Origin: Azorinus chamasolen
Taxonomy: Eukaryota > Mollusca > Bivalvia > Cardiida > Solecurtidae
Length of the DNA: 64,000 nucleotides
NCBI GenBank assembly: GCA_963576725.1
Contig: OY755242.1
Coordinates: 30,154,225 to 30,218,224, forward strand
Direction of reading: 5' to 3'
Shown here: positions 1 through 10,652 of the stretch, in pieces
Layout of the letters: the number at the start of each line of letters is the position of its first letter
Position numbering within the stretch: position 1 is the first letter of the stretch
Notes under the pieces: model-generated
What the model was told of the DNA's origin: nothing
The model's input: the letters and a program-made list of their open reading frames with translations, nothing else
Database searches by the model: none
Made by a program: the position numbers and the translations under genes

Positions 1-1140
1 GCTTATCAGATTTTCATAGGAAAATCTTTAAAAATCTTCTTCTCTAAAACCGTAAGGCCTAGACATTTGATATTTGGTATGTAGCATCATCTAATGGTCC
101 TCTACAAAGATTGTTCAAATTATGTCCCCCAGACCAAAAATGGCCCCGCCCTGGGGCTTATCAGTTTTTCATAGGAAAATCTTTAAAAATCTTCTTCTCT
201 GAAACCATAAGGCCTAGACCTTTTATATTTGGTATGTAGCATCATCTAATGGTCCTCCACAAAGATTGTTCAAATTATGACCGCCGGGCCAAAAATGGCC
301 CCGCCCCGGGGCTTATCAGTTTTTCATAGGAAAATCTTTAAAAATCTTCTTCTCTGAAACCGTAAGGCCTAGACCTTTGGTATTTAGTATGTAGCATCAT
401 CTAATGGTCCTCTACAAAGATTGTTCAAATTATGACCCCTGGACCAAAAATGGTCCCGCCCCGGGGCTTATCAGATTTTCATAGGAAAATCTTTAAAAAT
501 CTTCTTCTCTAAAACCGTAAGGCCTAGACATTTGATATTTGGTATGTAGCATCATCTAATGGTCCTCTACAAAGATTGTTCAAATTATGACCGCCGGGCC
601 AAAAATGGCCCCGCCCCTGGGCTTATCAGTTTTTCATAGGAAAATCTTTAAAAATCTTCTTCTCTGAAACCGTAAGGCCTAGACCTTTGGTATTTAGTAT
701 GTAGCATCATCTAATGGTCCTCTACAAAGATTGTTCAAATTATGACCCCCGGACTAAAAATGGCCCCGCCCCGGGGCTTATCAGTTTTTCATAGGAAAAT
801 CTTTAAAAATCTTCTTCTCTGAAACCTTAAGGCCTAGACCATTGATATTTTGGTATGTAGCATCATCTATTGGTCCTCTACAAAGATTGTTCAAACTATG
901 ACTCCCGGACAAAAAATGGCCCTGCCCCGAGGCTTTGAAAATCTTCTCCAAAACTGTAAGGCCTAGACCTTTGAAATTAAGTATGTATTATCATCTGATG
1001 GTTTTCTACCAAGATTGTTCAAATTATGACCCCTGGACCAAAATGGCCCCGCCCCTGGCTTATCAGTTTTTCATAGGAAAATCTTTAAAATCTCCTTCTG
1101 TGAAATTGTAAGGCCCGGAACTTTGAAACTTATATGAAGC
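1..1140 (+). repeat. 155-bp tandem satellite array
   Basis: Units begin with GCTTATCAG at 1, 156, 311, 466, 621 and 776, so the period is exactly 155 bp. Each carries the landmark AAATCTTCTTCTCT and ends in a GGCCCCGCCC-type tract. From about 930 the units decay: one has lost its first part, and the last starts near 1058. The left end is outside the window, so the array is larger than seen. There is no coding signal. Confidence 0.95.
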
Positions 1141-1383
1141 ATCATCTAGTGTTCCTTTATTTAGATTGTTAAAATTTGAAACTCAAGGCCTAAAATTATG
1201 GCCCTTGGTTTCATATTGGCCCCAATCTGAATCTTACTTATTTTTACATAGAAATACAGTGTATGCATATGTCTATAGTAACCAGGTGAGCGATTTAGGG
1301 CCATCATGGCCCTCTTGTTTCTTAATTGTATGCAATTTTCATATACATGTTATATTTTTTTACCTGTATTTACATTGATAAAA
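1141..1383. repeat. Terminal segment of the 155-bp array element
   Basis: Downstream of the array, at 1285-1325, lies GGTGAGCGATTTAGGGCC followed by ATCATGGCCCTCTTG. The inner AGGGCCATCATGGCCCT is a small palindrome. The same border reappears inverted at 41345-41382 and, in related form, at 45605-45645 and 55683-55725. I read it as the hairpin-bearing terminus of a minisatellite-carrying bivalve element. The short ORF here looks like chance. Confidence 0.6.
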
Positions 1384-1883
1384 TACATCATCTTTTGGGT
1401 AAGACATTAAAGTACATGGAGATATCTTTTAAACTTTTGCGTTTGTAAGATCAAACAGAAAGTTCCCCCAAAATATCCACCCGGGTCCCCTCAATTAAGT
1501 GGTCAACTTGCTTAAGCGGTCAATTTTGCTGCTTTTGACTGGCCGCTTAACACAGGTTTTACTGTATTAGATATAGCTATCTTACATGGGGACTAAGATT
1601 TTAATTGCATTTGAGGGGGGTCATGGTCATGTTCACTATTGATAAAAAAGGAAAGATTTTCAGTCAATAAGTTTAGTTCGGAAAGGTATTTTATGACCAA
1701 GATGGTGTACAGTAACAGATTACCAGTATGTAGAAAAAGTAAGGGATTGCTTTTGATGGGGTCTTCAAGATCACTAATACTAACAATAGAAAAGGGTTTT
1801 CAATTCTTGTAAAGGTCACAGAAATATCTTGTTTTTGTGGTACTGCTATGTCTCTTGTTATCATGAACCCATGACTCTTTCAG
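1384..1883. other. Intron of the phosphatase gene, mostly plain sequence
   Basis: AT-rich intron sequence ending in the acceptor CTCTTTCAG at 1875-1883. At 1488-1566 there is a worn family D remnant (TTAAGCGGTC, then GGTTTTACTGTA). Nothing else is recognisable. Confidence 0.6.
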
Positions 1884-2029
1884 CCTTTCCAGATGTACAG
1901 GAGAGAACTGTCACACAAGAGCTTGAATTTCTTGTCTTGGCATGTGATGGCATTTGGGACGTACTGACCAATCAGGAGGTTGTAGACTTTGTACGTGCCA
2001 GAATCGCTCAGCGCATGGAACCAGAAACA
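1884..2029 (+). CDS. PP2C phosphatase, penultimate exon
   Basis: Acceptor CTCTTTCAG precedes 1884 and donor GTGAGT starts at 2030. The exon opens in phase 2, finishing a split codon (probably Ala), then reads F-P-D-V-Q. It encodes the ACDGIWDV metal-binding segment. The upstream in-frame ATG at 1829 is intronic and is not the start. Confidence 0.9.
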
Positions 2030-4394
2030 GTGAGTGACAGCTATTACATTATTTATCCCTTTACTCCATGAATATTCATGTAAAAAATAGCGTATGTATG
2101 AATATTAACTAGTTATTTTTTTTAATGGCATATGAGACATGGCTGAAACTGTAGAATCAGATCTTTATTATTCCATAAGCAAACAGAGCTGGCCTTTGAT
2201 CAGGTGTCTCGTACAGGAGGTGTCTGATCTGAGTCTACTCTGTTTACAAAATGTGTTAAATATTGAGTAAGGATTGTTACAGTAGCAAGAGTAGTGTCCA
2301 TTAATCTATTATATTTGGTATTGCATCCTTCTTAACTCTTTGATGAATATTTATGTAAGTCTCAGTGCATCACGAATATTAATTGATTTAATTCTGTATA
2401 AAACCTTAGGCTGCTGAAGAATTAATGGTTGTTCAAACATTGTTCTGCTACAAACTTGAATTACTTTTGATTTGTTGAAATGAATAGAGTGTCAAACAGC
2501 TTTGAAATTCGGAATAATCATAGAACAGGGAAATGGTTAACCCTTTCCTCTATAAATATGCCCCTCTACGCCTCTGTAATAACCACTTCTTGAAACCATT
2601 GGATAAATAGAGCATTTGCTTATATTCGAGAAAATGCTCTATTCATCACAATGGTTTCAAACTTCAAAATTCTAAACAAAAATATTTTTCTGTAGTTAAT
2701 GCTCCTTTTCGGTAGATTCATTCAAAGAGGTTTGGTCTAAAAATAGCCTATGGAGGAAAGGGTTAAACAAGGACATTGCAAACAGTAGAGTTTTGAAACA
2801 TGTAAGCAAAAGGCATAAAAACATGGGATGATCAAGTTTTGGGTTAGAAATCATAAGTCTTAAGACCATTACATTATAGGGCTGCAGCGATTCAGGTACT
2901 TCTCGATTCGGTTCGGTTTCGATTATAACCCTCTCGGTTTTCGATCATTCGGTTCAGGTATAGGGTAAAAAAATGTAAGTTTACTCATGTATACATCTAT
3001 AAAAGTACTGGTAGATCTATAGGATTAAGATTAAGTTAGTTTTCAAAAACATCAAGTTGTTTGAAATGTCATATCTAGGATCTAAAACATTGACCTTTCT
3101 CTTGAACCCTTCGTTTTCTACAATTGAGTAGGGATGCATATCTTTGGATATAAAAATACCAATAGCTCATGTAATGATCTTATGTCAATCTGATGATCAA
3201 GTGTATTTAGATTTTGAATGAAACACCTCTGCCATCTGTGACTGATCAGAAGCCGTCCCCATACATGCCAACTTTCTTCGAAACAGTACTTTGCTTCTGC
3301 GATAATGTCATGTTTACGCTTCATAAGCTGTATCATGTTTGTTGTCGTACCATAAATATGAAATAGGAACGCTACATATGCTACATATTGCAGAGGTTTT
3401 ATTCTTGACACTATCCTTGTTCATTAAGCGAAAATGCTTCCATACAGGAGCCTTCAATGCTGCTGGGGGATCGATCAACTCTGACTCAGCCATGTTTTAC
3501 TTAGCAAGGAAAATGGGAAACTGAATGGTCAAAATAGCGGTCTAGTCTTAATTCACCATACATCGAAGCTCCAAACCGAAATTTGCGGCGCCAAACTGAA
3601 AATCGAATCTACACAAATGAACCAAAATTCGGTGAACTGTTGCAGTCCTATTACATTATGCATATTTTCAAAATTATTTGAATATGCAGTAGAACCTGTC
3701 TGAAACAGCCATCAAGAAGAGGTCTATTTATGGGTCTGTAAGGCTGGTGATAGCTTAATGCAGGCCAAAAGTAATGCAGTAAGCTCCTATAGGGGATTTC
3801 TGCATTACTTATGCCCTGCATTAAGCAACCACCTGCTCTTTAAGACGCCTATGTTCAATAAATGAATGGCTGCTTAAGACAAGTTCTACTGTAGTCACTG
3901 AATGTTCACAACTTTTGAACTAAACCTTACCCTGCACCCTGTGAACATTTGTGCAAGAAGTAATGACAACATGAAAATTATTGTTGTAATGGCATTATGA
4001 ATTAAAGAACTTTTGTCTATGGCAAATTTAAAACTTTAGAATGGGAGCTATATAATTTCCCATATACGAACAGCAGACCCTGATCAGACAGCTCCTTCAG
4101 GAGTTGTCTGATCTTGGTTAACCTTGTTTAAAAAGGCATAAAACGGTGTATGTATGGAGTAGAGTAATTGTTTATATCTATGTTTGTGTTTACCTTCAGA
4201 TATGTGAAGAGCTGATGTCCCGGTGTCTCGCACCTGACTGCCAAATGGGTGGTCTTGGATGTGACAATATGACTGTTATTATTGTCTGTTGTTTGCATGG
4301 CAAACCATATGAGGACTTAATAAGGCGATGCTCACAACCAAGTATCGGGGGTCCTTTACCCCACCTCAACACATATGACCATGACCTCAAGTAG
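1884..4394 (+). CDS. PP2C/PPM-family Ser/Thr protein phosphatase, C-terminal part (two exons)
   Basis: Spliced from 1884-2029 and 4200-4394; the 5' exons lie left of the window. PP2C enzymes are Mg/Mn-dependent phosphoserine/threonine phosphatases. The visible C-terminal 113 or so residues hold two diagnostic motifs: LVLACDGIWDV, whose Asp binds metal, and GCDNMTVIIV, whose Asp is the last metal ligand of the fold. Between them lies NQEVVDFV, typical of metazoan PPM proteins. Donor A|GTGAGT at 2030 and acceptor TTCAG at 4195-4199 give a phase-0 junction that reads MEPET-ICEEL. The stop is TAG at 4392. The tail after the catalytic fold is short (about 35 residues). It resembles the invertebrate T23F11.1-like/PPM1 group, but the exact orthologue cannot be fixed without the N-terminus. 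The intron is 2,170 bp and holds A1, B, D and hAT elements. Confidence 0.9.
2053..2268 (-). mobile_element. A1 palindromic MITE, degenerate
   Basis: Begins CCCTTTACTCCATGAATATT and has the CATAAGCAAACAGAG arm, a decayed core (GTACAGGAG) and the return arm GATCTGAGTCTACTCTG. It lies in the phosphatase intron. The TTAA ends are eroded. Confidence 0.75.
2537..2766 (+). mobile_element. B palindromic MITE (TTAA-flanked)
   Basis: TTAACCCTTTCC at the left and GGAAAGGGTTAA at the right. The central arms, AAATAGAGCATTTGC and GAAAATGCTCTATTC, are partly worn. It abuts an A2 terminal remnant (2505-2540, ACAGGGAAATGGTTAA). Confidence 0.85.
2877..3650. mobile_element. Non-autonomous hAT transposon with intact 8-bp target duplication
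   Basis: Flanked by TTACATTA at 2869-2876 and again at 3651-3658, a perfect 8-bp target duplication, the hallmark of hAT insertion. The ends match as inverted repeats: TAGGGCTGCAGCGATTCA at the left and, read from the right on the minus strand, TAGGACTGCAACAGTTCA. Both ends continue into CGGTT/AACCG-rich subterminal sequence, as in many hAT elements. The 774-bp body has no recognisable transposase. It sits in the phosphatase intron. Confidence 0.9.
3687..3891. mobile_element. D palindromic MITE (TA target, pogo-like)
   Basis: CAGTAGAACCTGTCT at the left and AAGTTCTACTGTA at the right. The core arms are GCTTAATGCAGGCCAAAAG and its inverse, around AGCTCCTATAGGGG. Confidence 0.85.
4064..4160 (-). 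mobile_element. A1 fragment next to the last phosphatase exon
   Basis: Contains GATCAGACAGCTCCTTCAGG, then GTTGTCTGATCTTGG and a partial right end. It ends about 40 bp upstream of the exon at 4200. Confidence 0.65.
4200..4394 (+). CDS. PP2C phosphatase, last exon
   Basis: Starts ATATGTGAAGAG (ICEE) just after the TTTACCTTCAG acceptor. It contains GCDNMT, ends DHDLK and stops at 4392-4394. No canonical AATAAA is seen in the 290 bp downstream, so the cleavage site is not called. Confidence 0.9.
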   Translation: MCEELMSRCLAPDCQMGGLGCDNMTVIIVCCLHGKPYEDLIRRCSQPSIGGPLPHLNTYDHDLK

Positions 4395-4686
4395 TGAATG
4401 GCTGTGTCATATAAGTGAAATAACTTCAAAAGTGTTTATCTCAATAGATAACGAAACAGAATGATAAAGTGTGTTGAATATTGTATTTATGCCGAAAAAT
4501 TTGTTGATTACTGTAATTTTGTGTATAGATATTTATAAATGAGTGATTGAGATGAATTTGTATAAATTGTTGATTATGGCTGAATAAGTTATTGACTGTG
4601 TACCTGAACAAAAGTGAATGCTGTTGTATATTATTTGCTGTAAATCATCTCTAATGCAGTCATTTAAAAGATGTCTAATTGTTTTC

Positions 4687-5121
4687 TTAACCCTTTCCTT
4701 CATATAAATCCTTTTTCAAGCAGTTGCAAACAGAGTAGACCCAGATCAGACCCTATGGGAGCCGTCTGATCAGGGTCTGCTCTGTTTGCTAATATAATTT
4801 GATAGTTCTGTTTCTTTACTTGGCTACAATGTTCCACCTTCAGTATTTCATTGTAACTACAGTAAAACCTCTCTATAACGGCCACTAAAGTGTGTTAATT
4901 AGTTGGTATTTAGGGCAGATGGCTGCTTAAAGCAAGGTGAAAGTAAAACAGAACGCTCCTATAGAAGCGTTCTGTTTTACTTTCACCTTGCTTTAAGCAG
5001 CCTCCTGCCTTTAACACAAAATACTTGATGTAATTTAGTGGTCGTTATAGAGAGGTTTTTCTGTACTTTGTCCATGAATTTTCTGAGATTAGGAATAAAC
5101 ACAGAACAGGGAAAGGGTTAA
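4687..5121 (+). mobile_element. A2 MITE carrying a nested C MITE
   Basis: TTAA at 4687 and at 5118-5121. The left part has the AGAGTAGACCCAGATCAGAC arm. The A2-specific right part (ACAATGTTCCACC, then GAATAAACACAGAACAGGG) is split at 4858 by a complete C element, with TA on both sides of it. Removing C restores a normal A2 of about 230 bp, so A2 is older than the C insertion. Confidence 0.9.
4860..5063. mobile_element. C palindromic MITE (pogo-like) nested in A2
   Basis: CAGTAAAACCTCTCTATAAC to GAGAGGTTTTTCTG, 204 bp, TA on both sides. Near-perfect arms GCTTAAAGCAAGGTGAAAG surround AGAACGCTCCTATAG. Confidence 0.93.
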
Positions 5122-5340
5122 CCCTTTACTTGATGAATATTCATGTAAGAATTATTAACTGGATACTGATTAATTGAAATTTATAATGACATTAATATTC
5201 AAGGAAATTTTTGAACATGTCACAAACTATAAAATCATTATTTTATTTTATAAATATTCTCTGCTCATCTGATCTTGGTCTATACTGTTTGCAAAGTTGT
5301 TAAAAGTCATGTCTATGACAGTAAAATGTTAAAAAAGGGT
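5118..5340 (-). mobile_element. A1 MITE sharing its TTAA with the preceding A2
   Basis: Starts at the TTAA that ends the A2 element (5118-5121) with CCCTTTACTTGATGAATATT. The core hairpin tip is lost; the GATCTTGGTCTATACTG arm remains. The right end is worn (AAAAAAGGGTTGTTAA). Confidence 0.75.
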
Positions 5341-5411
5341 TGTTAAATGCTGGATTAAAGTATTAATGCAAAAAGCACCAAAGTAGCTTTCTATATTACT
5401 GTATATATGCT

Positions 5412-5630
5412 TTAACCCATTCCCTCATATTGACGACTCTGTAAAGGTCACTTTGTAAAACCATTGTGATAAATAGAGCATTTGCTCCTATGGGAGCAAA
5501 TGCTCTATTTATCACAATGGTTTCAAACTGAAAATTTCGAAATAATTCCTTTTCTCTAGTTAATGCTCCTTTTTGGTAGATTTATTCAAAGAGGTTGTAT
5601 CTAAAAATGGCCTATGAGGTAATGGATTAA
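5412..5630 (+). mobile_element. B palindromic MITE
   Basis: TTAACCCATTCCCTC to GGTAATGGATTAA. The core is near perfect: GATAAATAGAGCATTTGCTC, CTATGG, then the inverse. Confidence 0.92.
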
Positions 5631-5639
5631 CACTTATGT

Positions 5640-5840
5640 CGCCAACTGCAAAATCATAACCTCTTGCAAACAGTTCAGATTCAGATGAGAGACTGAGTAA
5701 ACTGGTGTCTCGTCAGTATTCAAACTGTTTGACACACTGATTATGTTTTTGAAGAAACTTCACGGAAACCTGAGTCAGATGGCAAAAAGGGTAAGCATCC
5801 ACTTCTTTAGAGACTGCCATATTTGTTTCCTAAGTGTCTA
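5640..5840. repeat. Family I remnant
   Basis: Holds GTGTCTCGTCAGTATTCAAA and CTGTTTGACACACTG, the arm motif of diverged family I. Similar pieces occur at 13195-13245, 15136-15220, 15527-15597, 18958-19025, 28457-28690 and 50045-50115. Confidence 0.5.
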
Positions 5841-5843
5841 CTT

Positions 5844-6066
5844 AAGCTCTCTACTCCATGAATATTCATGAATGAAATATTGATATCATGAATATTAGTT
5901 AGATTAATTGTTAATATATCACATGGACACAGGAATTTTTGGACATTACAGAATCAGATCTTATGTATATTATATCATAAGCAAATAGAGCAGACCCTGA
6001 CCTACAGGAGTTGTCTGATCTGGGTCTACTCTGTTTGAAATGCATATTTATGGAGTAATGGGTTAA
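5844..6066 (-). mobile_element. A1 palindromic MITE
   Basis: CTCTACTCCATGAATATTCA to GGAGTAATGGGTTAA (6063-6066). Part of the core arm is lost (CCCTGACCTACAGGAG). Confidence 0.85.
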
Positions 6067-6152
6067 AGAGGTTCTACTGTCAATATAATGTAAATGATTT
6101 ATATATTCTGTAAATTCTGTTCTTGGCCCAAATGTATAATAGTATATTGAAT

Positions 6153-6396
6153 TATTCCTTTACCTGTTAGAGATGCATTTTTTGCATTTGCAAACAAAGT
6201 AGACCCAAAAATCAGATAGCTCCTGTGGGATCTGTGTCTGTTCTGTTTGCTTATGAAATAATACAGATCTGATTCTACAGTTTCTGCAAACGTAAAAACA
6301 ATTCCTTGTTCATAGATGGTTATAAAAAAAATTAGCTAATTGATATCCGTAAAGTTTATGATTTCTCACATGAATATGCACCAGGTAAAGGGTTAA
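6153..6396 (+). mobile_element. A1 palindromic MITE
   Basis: Arms GCAAACAAAGTAGACCC and CTGTTCTGTTTGC around CAGATAGCTCCTGTGGG. The right end is GGTAAAGGGTTAA. Confidence 0.82.
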
Positions 6397-6808
6397 AAAA
6401 AGACATTCTAGAAACTGGACATCCTATTATGTTTGTATAATGATTTACAGAAAATTAATTTCTGTAAAGATTCATTGGAGTGGAATTTGTGTGATGGTCT
6501 TCTGTATTAAGCAGGTCACATTGTAAATTCCAAGTCAAGGCAACCCTAAGCAATGAATACTGTTCAAAATAGATATAAATTTATACATGTGCTGCTCTCT
6601 GGGAAAAGTGGTATTATTGTATGAATGAAACTTGAAATGATTTATACGTATACCATAGCTTTAAAAAAAAATTTTTTAATCAACTGATTAGTTTTCACTT
6701 ATTTGAGTTTATTAGGCGAAGTCTGACCTGTGACATATTTCCAGTTGTATTGTACAAATCTTCTTCATGAATACTCAGCAGGCTGTATACACATGCTATA
6801 TAATCTCT
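6397..6808. other. Unassigned AT-rich sequence
   Basis: Nothing recognisable apart from homopolymer stretches near 6661. Confidence 0.5.
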
Positions 6809-7049
6809 AATAAACACTCCCGGGTGTGCTCTTTGTAAAAGTACACTAAATGTAGGTGGTTGCTAAATGCAGAATGAAAGTAATGCAGAAGCTCCTGTGG
6901 GAGTTTTCTGCCTTGCTTTCAATCTGCATTAAGCTATCACCTGTATTTTGAAAACCTACATTTCTTTATCTAATGGTTATCATATAGGGTTTTAGTTGTT
7001 TTATTGATCATTAGTTTCCCCACAGAAGTAGAGGGGTGTTTATTAGATT
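6809..7049. mobile_element. J palindromic MITE, distinct termini
   Basis: Outer inverted ends: CTCTAATAAACACTCC at the left, GGGGTGTTTATTAGATTG at the right. The centre resembles D/H: TAAATGCAGAATGAAAG, AAGCTCCTGTGGGAG, and the inverse ending GCATTAAGC. The same central module sits here under a third kind of end. Confidence 0.7.
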
Positions 7050-7084
7050 GGGGACCTTTATCAGGGAGAATATCAATTAGTAAC

Positions 7085-7280
7085 CGGAGCTGTAAATAAG
7101 GGGCGTATTTCAAATACTTAAAATCATCATTTCTCCACCAAGCTTTTAATTGTGACCATTCTGTAGAATTTGTTTTTCAGACGATTTTAATGAGTAGTAA
7201 CAACAGAGGGTTTGGTGGAGAAATAAAAGCGAACTTTTCTTGAAACACAGTAAATTTACGTATCTTATGTATGCCTCTGG
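7085..7280. mobile_element. F inverted-repeat MITE
   Basis: CTGTAAATAAGGGGCGTATT, TTTCTCCACCAAGC, a central inverted repeat, GGTTTGGTGGAGAAATAAA and TTACGTATCTTATG. Better copies at 23507-23698 define the family. Confidence 0.75.
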
Positions 7281-7333
7281 TAAATACAATTGCAATCAAA
7301 TTAGATTGCACAGGGTAAACACTTCATTTCTGA

Positions 7334-7579
7334 TTAACGTTTTTCTCCATGAATATGCTTTAAAAAATAATGAAATCATGAACATTAATTAACTGAATTT
7401 TTATAACGGCATATGAACACAGAAATGTTTGGTCATGGCAGAAACTGTAAAATCTGGTTTATATTATTTCATAAGCAAACAGCAGACCCTGATTAGAAGA
7501 CTCCTACAAGATCCATCCGATCTGGGTCCACACTGTTTGCAAAGCTGTAAGAAGGCATATCTATGGAGTAAAGTGTTAA
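7334..7579 (-). mobile_element. A1 palindromic MITE
   Basis: TTTTTCTCCATGAATATGC, then CATAAGCAAACAGCAGACCC; the right end is GGAGTAAAGTGTTAA. The core is worn (GACTCCTACAAG). Confidence 0.82.
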
Positions 7580-7621
7580 ATATAGCTTTCCATGGGCAAA
7601 ATAGGTATAAGTTTTGCAAAT

Positions 7622-7756
7622 ACAGTAAGACCTTGCTGAAACGAGTACTCAAAGGAAGACTTATTCTGAGTTAAGACATGTTACTTAATGCAGGATGAAA
7701 ATGATTCAGAAATCTCTCATGAGCTTTCTGTATTACTTTTGGTTTGCATAACACAT
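7622..7756. mobile_element. D MITE remnant
   Basis: CAGTAAGACCTTGCTGAAAC, TTAATGCAGGATGAAAA and the returning TGCATAACACATCACC. The right terminus is missing. Confidence 0.65.
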
Positions 7757-7773
7757 CACCTTGCTTATGATTA

Positions 7774-8027
7774 TTAACCCCATCCCTCATATAAATGCCT
7801 TTTGACGCTTTGCAAACAGAGTAGACCCAGATCAAATGTCTCCTATAGGAGCCCTCTCATTAGGGTCTGCTCTGTTTGCTTATTAAATAATGTAGATCTG
7901 ATTCTACAATTTCTGCCAGTGACAAAAAAAAATTACTGTATTTATTCACCATTATAAAAAAAATCAGCTAATAAATATTTATGATGTCATTGATTCTGAC
8001 ATGAATAGTGAACAGGGAAAGGGTGAA
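7774..8027 (+). mobile_element. A1 palindromic MITE
   Basis: TTAACCCCATCCCTC to AGGGAAAGGGTGAA. Arms AGAGTAGACCCAGATCAAAT and the GGGTCTGCTCTGTTTGC return, around GTCTCCTATAGGAGCC. Confidence 0.9.
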
Positions 8028-8214
8028 GTGGTCGCTCCAGGACTGTTCTCCTGTCGCAGTGTCGTTCAACCAAACTCGTACAAACGGGGGGATTAACTGT
8101 ACTCTGGATCCAGATTAGACCACAAGTAAATCAATGTCTCATCAGGATCCAATCTGTGTCTGAAAAGAAGCTGAAAGACAAATTGGCTGTTGGAATTGAA
8201 ATAGCTTTGAATGC

Positions 8215-8465
8215 TGGAAAGGAGTGTTCTGGTATTTGCAAACGGTGTGGACCCAGACCAGAACTCTTAGAGGAGCCCTCTGATCAGAATCTGCAGTTTT
8301 TCATTGCATGTCCTCTCACATATTGTACACTTAACCCTTACAATGCAGGAAACAAGTCACTAACTTCCTTTGCAAACAGTGTAGACCCAGACCATTCAAC
8401 TTTGAATATTCACTCTGCAGGCTCAGTAATTGTTGTCCAAAAAATGTGTCATTTGCTAAAATTCT
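8215..8465. repeat. Two K/I-type palindromic arm remnants
   Basis: GCAAACGGTGTGGACCCAGA with CTTAGAGGAGCCCTCTGATC (8235-8300). A second unit opens TTAACCCTTACAATGCAGG and has GCAAACAGTGTAGACCCAGA (8332-8390). The ORF across this stretch is an accident of the repeat. Confidence 0.6.
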
Positions 8466-9190
8466 AGAAGCTGGTTCTTTTTCTACCATTCCTATTTTAA
8501 AACCAAGGTGTCAAACAGTCCCAGAGTTTTTTAGCATTTCATATGGACCCAGACTGTATGTGAAGGTTGTCCCAAATTTACCTCAAGTGGGTGAAGAGTA
8601 AACATGATCATGACTACTCTTCAGGTGGACAAAAGTACATGTACAATTTTTCTTGACAAGTTCATGTTATCATTATGTCAGGCTTTCACCACTTATGTCA
8701 CATCTGATCATCTCTTCATCAAAGTGTGGCTGGCATTGTTGCTGGTTATAGAGACACAGCTAAGTATTGCATATGGTGAGATTATATAGTTATAGTGATT
8801 GCTTTCATCCTGGAGTCTTGTCTTTGGTTCATAACATCATATGGTAAAACCTCCCTACACTTAAGCCCCATTTGATCATTGGGTAAGCCTTATTGGCACA
8901 TGAATGGGTAGCACTGCTTATCCTTAGCATAATCGTAAGGGGCGACTAATAAGGGTTTTAAAGTAAATGAGTTTCATCATGTCTTATTTTCCGGCAGGTA
9001 TCAAGTTTCTTGATCCATACCCCATATTTTATATCAATGTAAATGAGATGTGCGTTGGGCAACTTTTTTTTCTTTTTCGGCACCATATTACCTATATAGT
9101 GTTGCGATGCGTAAAACCCAACTCGCTCACTCCTAAAGGTTAAAACAGGATGAAAGATGGGAGCTTTCTGCTTTACAGTTGTTCAGCAAT
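8466..9190. other. Mostly unassigned; SINE-like segment
   Basis: At 8890-9125 there is a stretch reading GCGACTAATAAGGG, then CGTAAAACCCAACTCGCTCA, resembling tails of dispersed bivalve SINE-like repeats. A similar TGTAAAACCCAATCACTCC occurs at 10044. The rest shows no feature. Confidence 0.4.
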
Positions 9191-9194
9191 AAAC

Positions 9195-9450
9195 ATTTAA
9201 CTAATGAATATTAATTAATTCATGTAAGAAATAACTACTTCATAAATATTAATAAGCTGAATTTTTATAGTGGCATAAATAACACAGTAAATTTTGGCCA
9301 TTGCAGAAATTGAATAATCAGATCTGTATTACTCCATAAGCAAATTGAGCAGACCCTGATCAGACAGCTCCTACAGGAACAGTCTGATCTTGGTGTACTC
9401 TTTTTGCAAATACCTAAATATATGTCTTTAGCAAAGGAAGGATCATCACA
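9195..9450 (-). mobile_element. A1 MITE, degenerate
   Basis: TTCATGTAAGAAATAACTAC, CATAAGCAAATTGAGCAGAC, then GACAGCTCCTACAGGAAC. Confidence 0.78.
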
Positions 9451-9489
9451 GCAGTCACCTTTAAAGACATTATTTATCCATACATTGGT

Positions 9490-10085
9490 CACTGTAGGGA
9501 GATGTTATACTGTAACATATTGATAGTGGTCAATGATACAAATTGCAAATTACTCTTTTGAGAGGGATGCAATTACTGCAGATGATGAAGATGATAATTT
9601 AGTATGGTTTATTCTTTCTGTTATTTTTACTTCTCAAGTACACTGTATTTGCAAATTGTTTATAAATCATTTTTATCATATTTTGATTATCTGAAATTTT
9701 GAATCAGTATTGTATATTTAGCACTGTATGAAATTCTGATTTTTACTGATTTCCCTCCCGTCAATACTTTATCTTGTACAGGAGTTATATATACCTGCTA
9801 CAAGCATATGCCTGTTACATCAATATATTCTATTTTGAATGAAATGCATATTATATATGCTCAAAAATATATATTACGAAATAAGTTAATATATTTTATT
9901 GATTTCACAAAAAAATTATAGCATATTTTTATGTTGTTGATAACGTAAATTAATCTTTACTGCATACTCTGAATTGTAATGCCAAAATGCAATAACAGTG
10001 CTTTTCTTTGCTATTTTCAGTATTTTAAATGCCAAATTTGTTGGTGTAAAACCCAATCACTCCAAAGTCTAATTGTAGTCTCGAG
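9490..10085. other. AT-rich sequence without features
   Basis: About 600 bp of AT-rich DNA with no repeats or coding signal that I recognise. Confidence 0.5.
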
Positions 10086-10088
10086 TCT

Positions 10089-10330
10089 TTAACCCTTTAT
10101 TCCATAAATACACCATTCTACACCTTTGCAAACAGACTAAACCCAGATCAGACGGCTCCTAGAAGAGCCGTCTGATCATGGTATGCTCTGTTTGCTTTTG
10201 GAATAATATAAATCTACAGTTTCTACAATGGTAAACTCTTTTGTGATCATCAACCATTATGAAAATTAATCAAATTTATATTCATGATGTCATTATTTCT
10301 CACATGAATATTCATGGAATAAAGGGTTAA
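10089..10330 (+). mobile_element. A1 palindromic MITE, both TTAA ends intact
   Basis: TTAACCCTTTATTCC to GGAATAAAGGGTTAA, 242 bp. The core is CAGACGGCTCCTAGAAGAGC followed by CGTCTG. Confidence 0.93.
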
Positions 10331-10398
10331 AACAAGTGATAGCCCTTGTGGGAGCTTTGTGCATTGTAGTTACTTCCATTCTGTATTAATTCTTTATT

Positions 10399-10617
10399 TT
10401 AACCCATTCCTTCATAGGTTATTTTTAGACTCAACCTCTTTGAATAAATCTACCGAAAAGGAGCATTTACAAGAGAAAAGGAAAACGTTAGCATTGTGTA
10501 GTATTGAAACCATTGTGATAAATAGGGCATTTTCTCCTATGGAGCAAATGCTCTATTTATCAAAATGGTTTCAAGAAGTGACTATTACAGCAGCGTATTT
10601 ATGAAGGAAAGGGTTAA
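10399..10617 (-). mobile_element. B palindromic MITE, both TTAA ends
   Basis: TTAACCCATTCCTTC to GAAGGAAAGGGTTAA. The core GATAAATAGGGCATTTTCTC meets the inverse GCAAATGCTCTATTTATC. Confidence 0.92.
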
Positions 10618-10652
10618 GACTATTTATGTAAGAAATTATGATATAAATAATA

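Noticed and set aside
1..1140. CRISPR-like regular repeats
   Set aside because: The whole 155-bp unit repeats without unique spacers, and the host is eukaryotic.
3118..3411. 97-codon ORF inside the 774-bp hAT element as a transposase remnant
   Set aside because: No hAT dimerisation or zinc-finger motif is recognisable; too short to support.
8156..8467. 103-codon ORF on the plus strand
   Set aside because: It lies across two palindromic repeat remnants; the translation only reflects repeat sequence (RVDPDQTA-like strings recur from A arms).
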